This document shows, in pieces, positions 61,401-64,000 of a stretch of 64,000 nucleotides of DNA. The position numbers and the translations under genes were made by a program. Below the pieces are notes generated by a model. The model worked only from the letters and a program-made list of their open reading frames with translations, was not told the origin of the DNA and did no database searches. This DNA is from Euryodendron excelsum. Taxonomy: Eukaryota > Streptophyta > Magnoliopsida > Ericales > Pentaphylacaceae. The stretch spans positions 17,782,501 through 17,846,500 of the forward strand of contig CM065385.1 of the NCBI GenBank assembly GCA_033060915.1, in the 5' to 3' direction. The stretch's first letter is position 1. Each line of letters starts with the position of its first letter.

Positions 61401-62206
61401 ATTGAAACAAAAATGGAGTGTATAAATGATAGCAAACAAGCGCAAAAAGTAAATCCCAAACACTAATTGGGGAGGGAAGAGTGAGACACTACCTGCTCTC
61501 TCTCAATTCAAGTTCACGTTCCCTCTCTCTCAAAAATTCCTTCTCTCTTTCGCGATCACTATCATGCCTCCTTGATGACCTCGACTGACTCCTGCTTCTC
61601 CGTGACGGCTCTGTCTCCTCCTTCTCCTTGTCCCTCTCCTTTTCGCCTTCCTTCTCTCTGTCCCTCTCCTTGTCTCTCCCTTTCTCTCTCTCTATCCTCT
61701 CCCTTTCTCTATCTTCTTCTCCCGCTCCTTGTCTCTCTCTCTTCTCTCCCTATCCCTCTCCTTCTCTTTCTCCTTATCTCTCTCTTCTCTCTCTCCCTCT
61801 CCTTCTCCTTGTCTTTATCTCTCGACCCCCTCTCCTCTCTCTCTCTCTCTCGCTCCCGATCCCTTTCTCTCCCCGACTCCCTATCTCCATCTCTGCCACT
61901 CCTGTGTCGATCCCTCTCTCTCTCTACCTCCCTCTCCCCATCCCTACCACTCCTGTGCCGCTCCGACCGTGACGACCTCCCTCTCTCGTCACGGTCTCTC
62001 TTCGCACCATTCTCTTCCTCGCCTCTCGATTTCTTACTCCTCCGATCCTCCTCCTCGTCGCCGCTGTCGTCCTCTACGCTCCTCTCTCTCCTCCTGTAGC
62101 CTTTCTCGCTCTTCTCAACTCCGTCCTTGCTCTTCTTCGTAGACGAACAGTCTCGCTCACTCTCTTCCACGGTCTTCTCCAGATAATCGTACTCATCGAA
62201 GTCCAT
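49446..62206 (-). CDS. RBM39: RBM39/CC1-like splicing factor
   Basis: Thirteen exons on the minus strand: 62206-61493, 59442-59364, 59178-59122, 58665-58610, 57209-56984, 55393-55307, 55193-55119, 54972-54889, 53877-53813, 53735-53540, 53428-53340, 50142-50028 and 49487-49446. All are GT-AG and phases agree from the end of exon 1 to the TGA (about 627 aa). Exon 1 starts MDFDEYDYLEKTVE and is an RS/ER-rich tail. RRM1 (about 259-337) has VFAYQM and KGVGYIEF. RRM2 (about 359-436) has LYVGNL and KGFGFVQF. A linker with FDDDDGGGL follows. The C-terminal UHM domain (about 531-620) carries RWF, the Arg-x-Phe-type ligand-binding motif. The family works with U2AF in 3' splice-site choice in the nucleus. 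Oddity: the frame from the ATG meets TAG at 61,711-61,709, while the frame entering the exon 1 donor opens only after a TAG at 61,752-61,750. The 1,885 coding bases exceed a multiple of three by one. This is an assembly error in GA repeats or a real frameshift. Confidence 0.93.
50242..50580. mobile_element. MITE-like element in RBM39-like intron 11
   Basis: Inverted ends AGTTATGTTACCTGGACTC and GTCTATGTTTCTTGGACTC match at about 14 of 19. The right arm continues with GGGTACAGGTGTCTGG. It is related to the element in WDR83 intron 1. No ORF. Confidence 0.5.
55666..55694 (-). repeat. G-run cluster on the sense strand of intron 5
   Basis: On the transcribed sense (minus) strand it has GGGG, GGGGG, GGGGG and GGGGG separated by short spacers. 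This meets the usual four-run criterion for an intramolecular G-quadruplex. Confidence 0.7.
56498..56860. repeat. Long inverted repeat (foldback) in intron 5
   Basis: The left arm, 56,498-56,640, and the right arm, 56,860-56,724, are inverted copies over about 140 bp with scattered mismatches; they share AGTTAATTCCCATCTTATCC, GCACATGAGTACCATA and AATTTAATGACCAAAA. The spacer is about 83 bp. A preceding AATTACACCAAGAACCCCTC block resembles a common plant MITE. The intron RNA would form a long hairpin. Confidence 0.75.
58144..58200 (-). repeat. Poly-C / (ACCCCC)n tract, G-rich on the sense strand of intron 4
   Basis: About 30 consecutive C, then four ACCCCC units, on the + strand. The transcript of the RBM39-like gene would carry (GGGGGT)n and a long G run, able to form G-quadruplexes. 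It is also prone to sequencing error. Confidence 0.85.
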
Positions 62207-62402
62207 TTTCAACTCTCTCTCTATCTCTTCAAGGTTGATCAGGAACCTTGAAGAAGTTGATGCCCCACCGCGTGAGGTTATCAGAGCCGTAGATTTGCTG
62301 AGTCGAACGAATTGGCGAAACCCTAGTTTTGGTCCTTATTAGGGTTTTTGAATGATAGGGAGAGAGAACGAGACGAGAAATGATATTTAATATATTATAT
62401 AT
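62207..62402 (-). promoter_or_regulatory. Promoter and 5' UTR of the RBM39-like gene
   Basis: Upstream of the ATG at 62,206, read on the minus strand, are AAACCCTAA (62,347-62,339), a telo-box typical of plant genes for translation and RNA handling, and a TATA-like ATATATAATATATTAAATATC stretch at about 62,402-62,382. A GA/CT-rich leader follows. Confidence 0.55.
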
Positions 62403-64000
62403 CGATTTCTCAATCTAGATTGGTGGACATGTCATGGATGGAATTTTGACAACAGATGGTGGTTTTATGGGAAGTGTGGGGCTTTGGCCCGTTTTGCGAC
62501 GCCACCACACAAGACGAAGCTACTTGAAAGGCCGGTCTATTTACCTAAAATACCCACAGAAAAAAAAAAAAGAAAGAAAAAAAGAAAACTTGGACAAGCA
62601 AATGAAATGGAACGAAAATAAAAAATAAAACGTAAAAACAAAGAAAAATCTGGTAACGTTTTTTTGTTAAAAAAAAAACAGTGTTTGTTTAATTTTTTTG
62701 TTTTTAGTTTTTTACAAAATTTAAAAAAAGAATAAAAAAATAAAAATTGGTGTGTTCTTTGTTTCCAAAATATTGTTTCGGTACTGTTGGTCCAATAGTA
62801 ATCTACAACTGCCCATCACCAGATTACAAAAAAATATATAACAAAAATATAATAAAAAATAAAAATTGACAGCATTACCAAACAAGACAATTTTGTTTGG
62901 ATGTTATCTCTCGTAAGCTAAAGCTTTGTTTGGACTTTTTTTTGGGTTTCGTACACAAAATATATATATAATATAGGCTACTCCACACATTCGTTAAGGA
63001 ATATTGGATTTATCATTTTTACAAGCTAACCAAATGACATAATCCAAAGCTAAAAAGTTGACAAATATAGCTATTCCATATGAGCTTTTAGAACACCTAC
63101 TCACAGAGAAATTTGTGTTGAACATTTGTTTTGTTATTTTTAGAGATGAATCAAGATTTTATTTGAGGTGTCAAAATTTGAAACATGAACTTTTACCTAT
63201 TGATTATATTTTATATTTTTTTACACATATTTTTGAATTCAAGTATAAGGAATATATTATGATGTAAAACTAAATTTCTACATGAAAAATAAAACTAGCT
63301 CTATTTAATCTTAGCAAAACAGGGGAAAAAAAAAGATAAATTAATTTGTTTCTTTGTACATTTCAAGTGAATTGTTATTAAGTGAAACTTAAAGTTTATT
63401 CAAGTCTCGAAAATAATCTGTAATTGATTTTTGGCTACATTTCGCTACTATTTTCTTTTTTATGTAGATATGTGTGTTTATAGAGTCAATTTTAACTAAA
63501 AAAATAGTTGGTCAAAAACTTGAACACCCCATAGCAAAAAAAAAACTATTTTATATAGTATATAGCTGTGTATATATATTCTATTTAATGTTTGTATACT
63601 TTTATTTTCAATAGTCATCATCCCTATCAAATTTTTACACATGTTTTTTTCTTTAAAAGTCTCTCCATTTGCAACAAATTAATATTGCTAATATAATAAA
63701 ACGTCACCTTTCACAATTTAAAATAGAGATGACTAACCACTAGATTTGTTTTTCTTTTGCTGGATTGGTACATATTAAAAGTCACACTGACTGTTGATTT
63801 TATTGGGTTATGACAGACAAGAAAAATAGGAGGGACCCAAAGTGCACTATATAAAATTTTTTATATTTTCTTAGGTTAGAACCTTAAGAAAGTTTTAAAT
63901 TTTGACGAGTGTGGTTTTTTTTTATCAAAATAATACAAAATTATAAACTTATTTCCCAAATATGAATTTGGGAAACCTTATTTTCATTTTATCGTAAAAC
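62403..64000. other. Intergenic region, no gene recognised
   Basis: AT-rich DNA with poly-A and poly-T runs (62,560-62,590; 62,670-62,680; 63,536-63,545). Short reading frames show no domain. The sequence continues beyond the window. Confidence 0.45.

Noticed and set aside
61572..62142. Ser/Leu/Pro-rich open frames on the + strand
   Set aside because: Complement of the ER/RS-rich exon 1 of the RBM39-like gene; they exist only because the repeat is open on both strands.

Overview
The window is nuclear DNA of a flowering plant, most likely a eudicot. It has spliceosomal introns with GT-AG borders, plant retrotransposon lineages (Tat, Athila and Ty1/copia), hAT-like elements, a tRNA-derived SINE, and AT-rich spacers. 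It is not bacterial: there are no operons and no rRNA, and I saw no tRNA gene. The species cannot be fixed from the sequence.

Bases 1 to about 26,690 are a nested retrotransposon block. From the left it holds: an Athila-like gag remnant (-) and a non-coding element with its own promoter (-); a truncated copia pol (-); the 3' end of a Tat LTR; an LTR end with a tRNA-Asp-type primer binding site; and a large decayed Tat-lineage Ty3/gypsy element. The Tat element has a 4.7-kb 5' LTR (4172-8864), a leader, a broken gag (about 10,440-12,479), no recognisable pol, an antisense plant-mobile-domain (PMD) pseudogene (20,615-19,064, -), a polypurine tract, and a truncated 3' LTR (23,012 to about 26,345). 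A second, diverged Tat LTR (12,904-17,028) sits inside it as a solo LTR flanked by the 5-bp duplication CACGC. A 5'-truncated LINE with a poly-A tail closes the block.

Bases 26,690 to 64,000 are gene-bearing. A WDR83/MORG1-type WD40 gene (+, eight exons, 28,012-34,572, 301 aa) is complete. A short plant gene of unknown function (+, 44,163-44,471, 102 aa) follows. An RBM39/CC1-like splicing factor (-, 13 exons, 62,206-49,446, about 627 aa) fills the right part; its RS/ER-rich first exon carries a reading-frame break in this assembly. The spacers and introns hold another solo LTR with duplication ACAAC (39,091-41,665), a copia LTR, a non-autonomous hAT element, a SINE, MITE-like elements and a long inverted repeat. 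Both multi-exon genes belong to families linked to pre-mRNA splicing, but nothing shows they are co-regulated.

The most unusual material is in the Tat elements. Short perfect palindromes of one format sit just upstream of TATA boxes in two diverged LTR families, and again in front of a TATA-like box that would drive the antisense PMD unit. The 3' parts of the LTRs keep small hairpins, one with a compensatory base-pair change between LTR families. The leader of the antisense unit is a roughly 100-bp tandem array in which each unit carries two hairpins.
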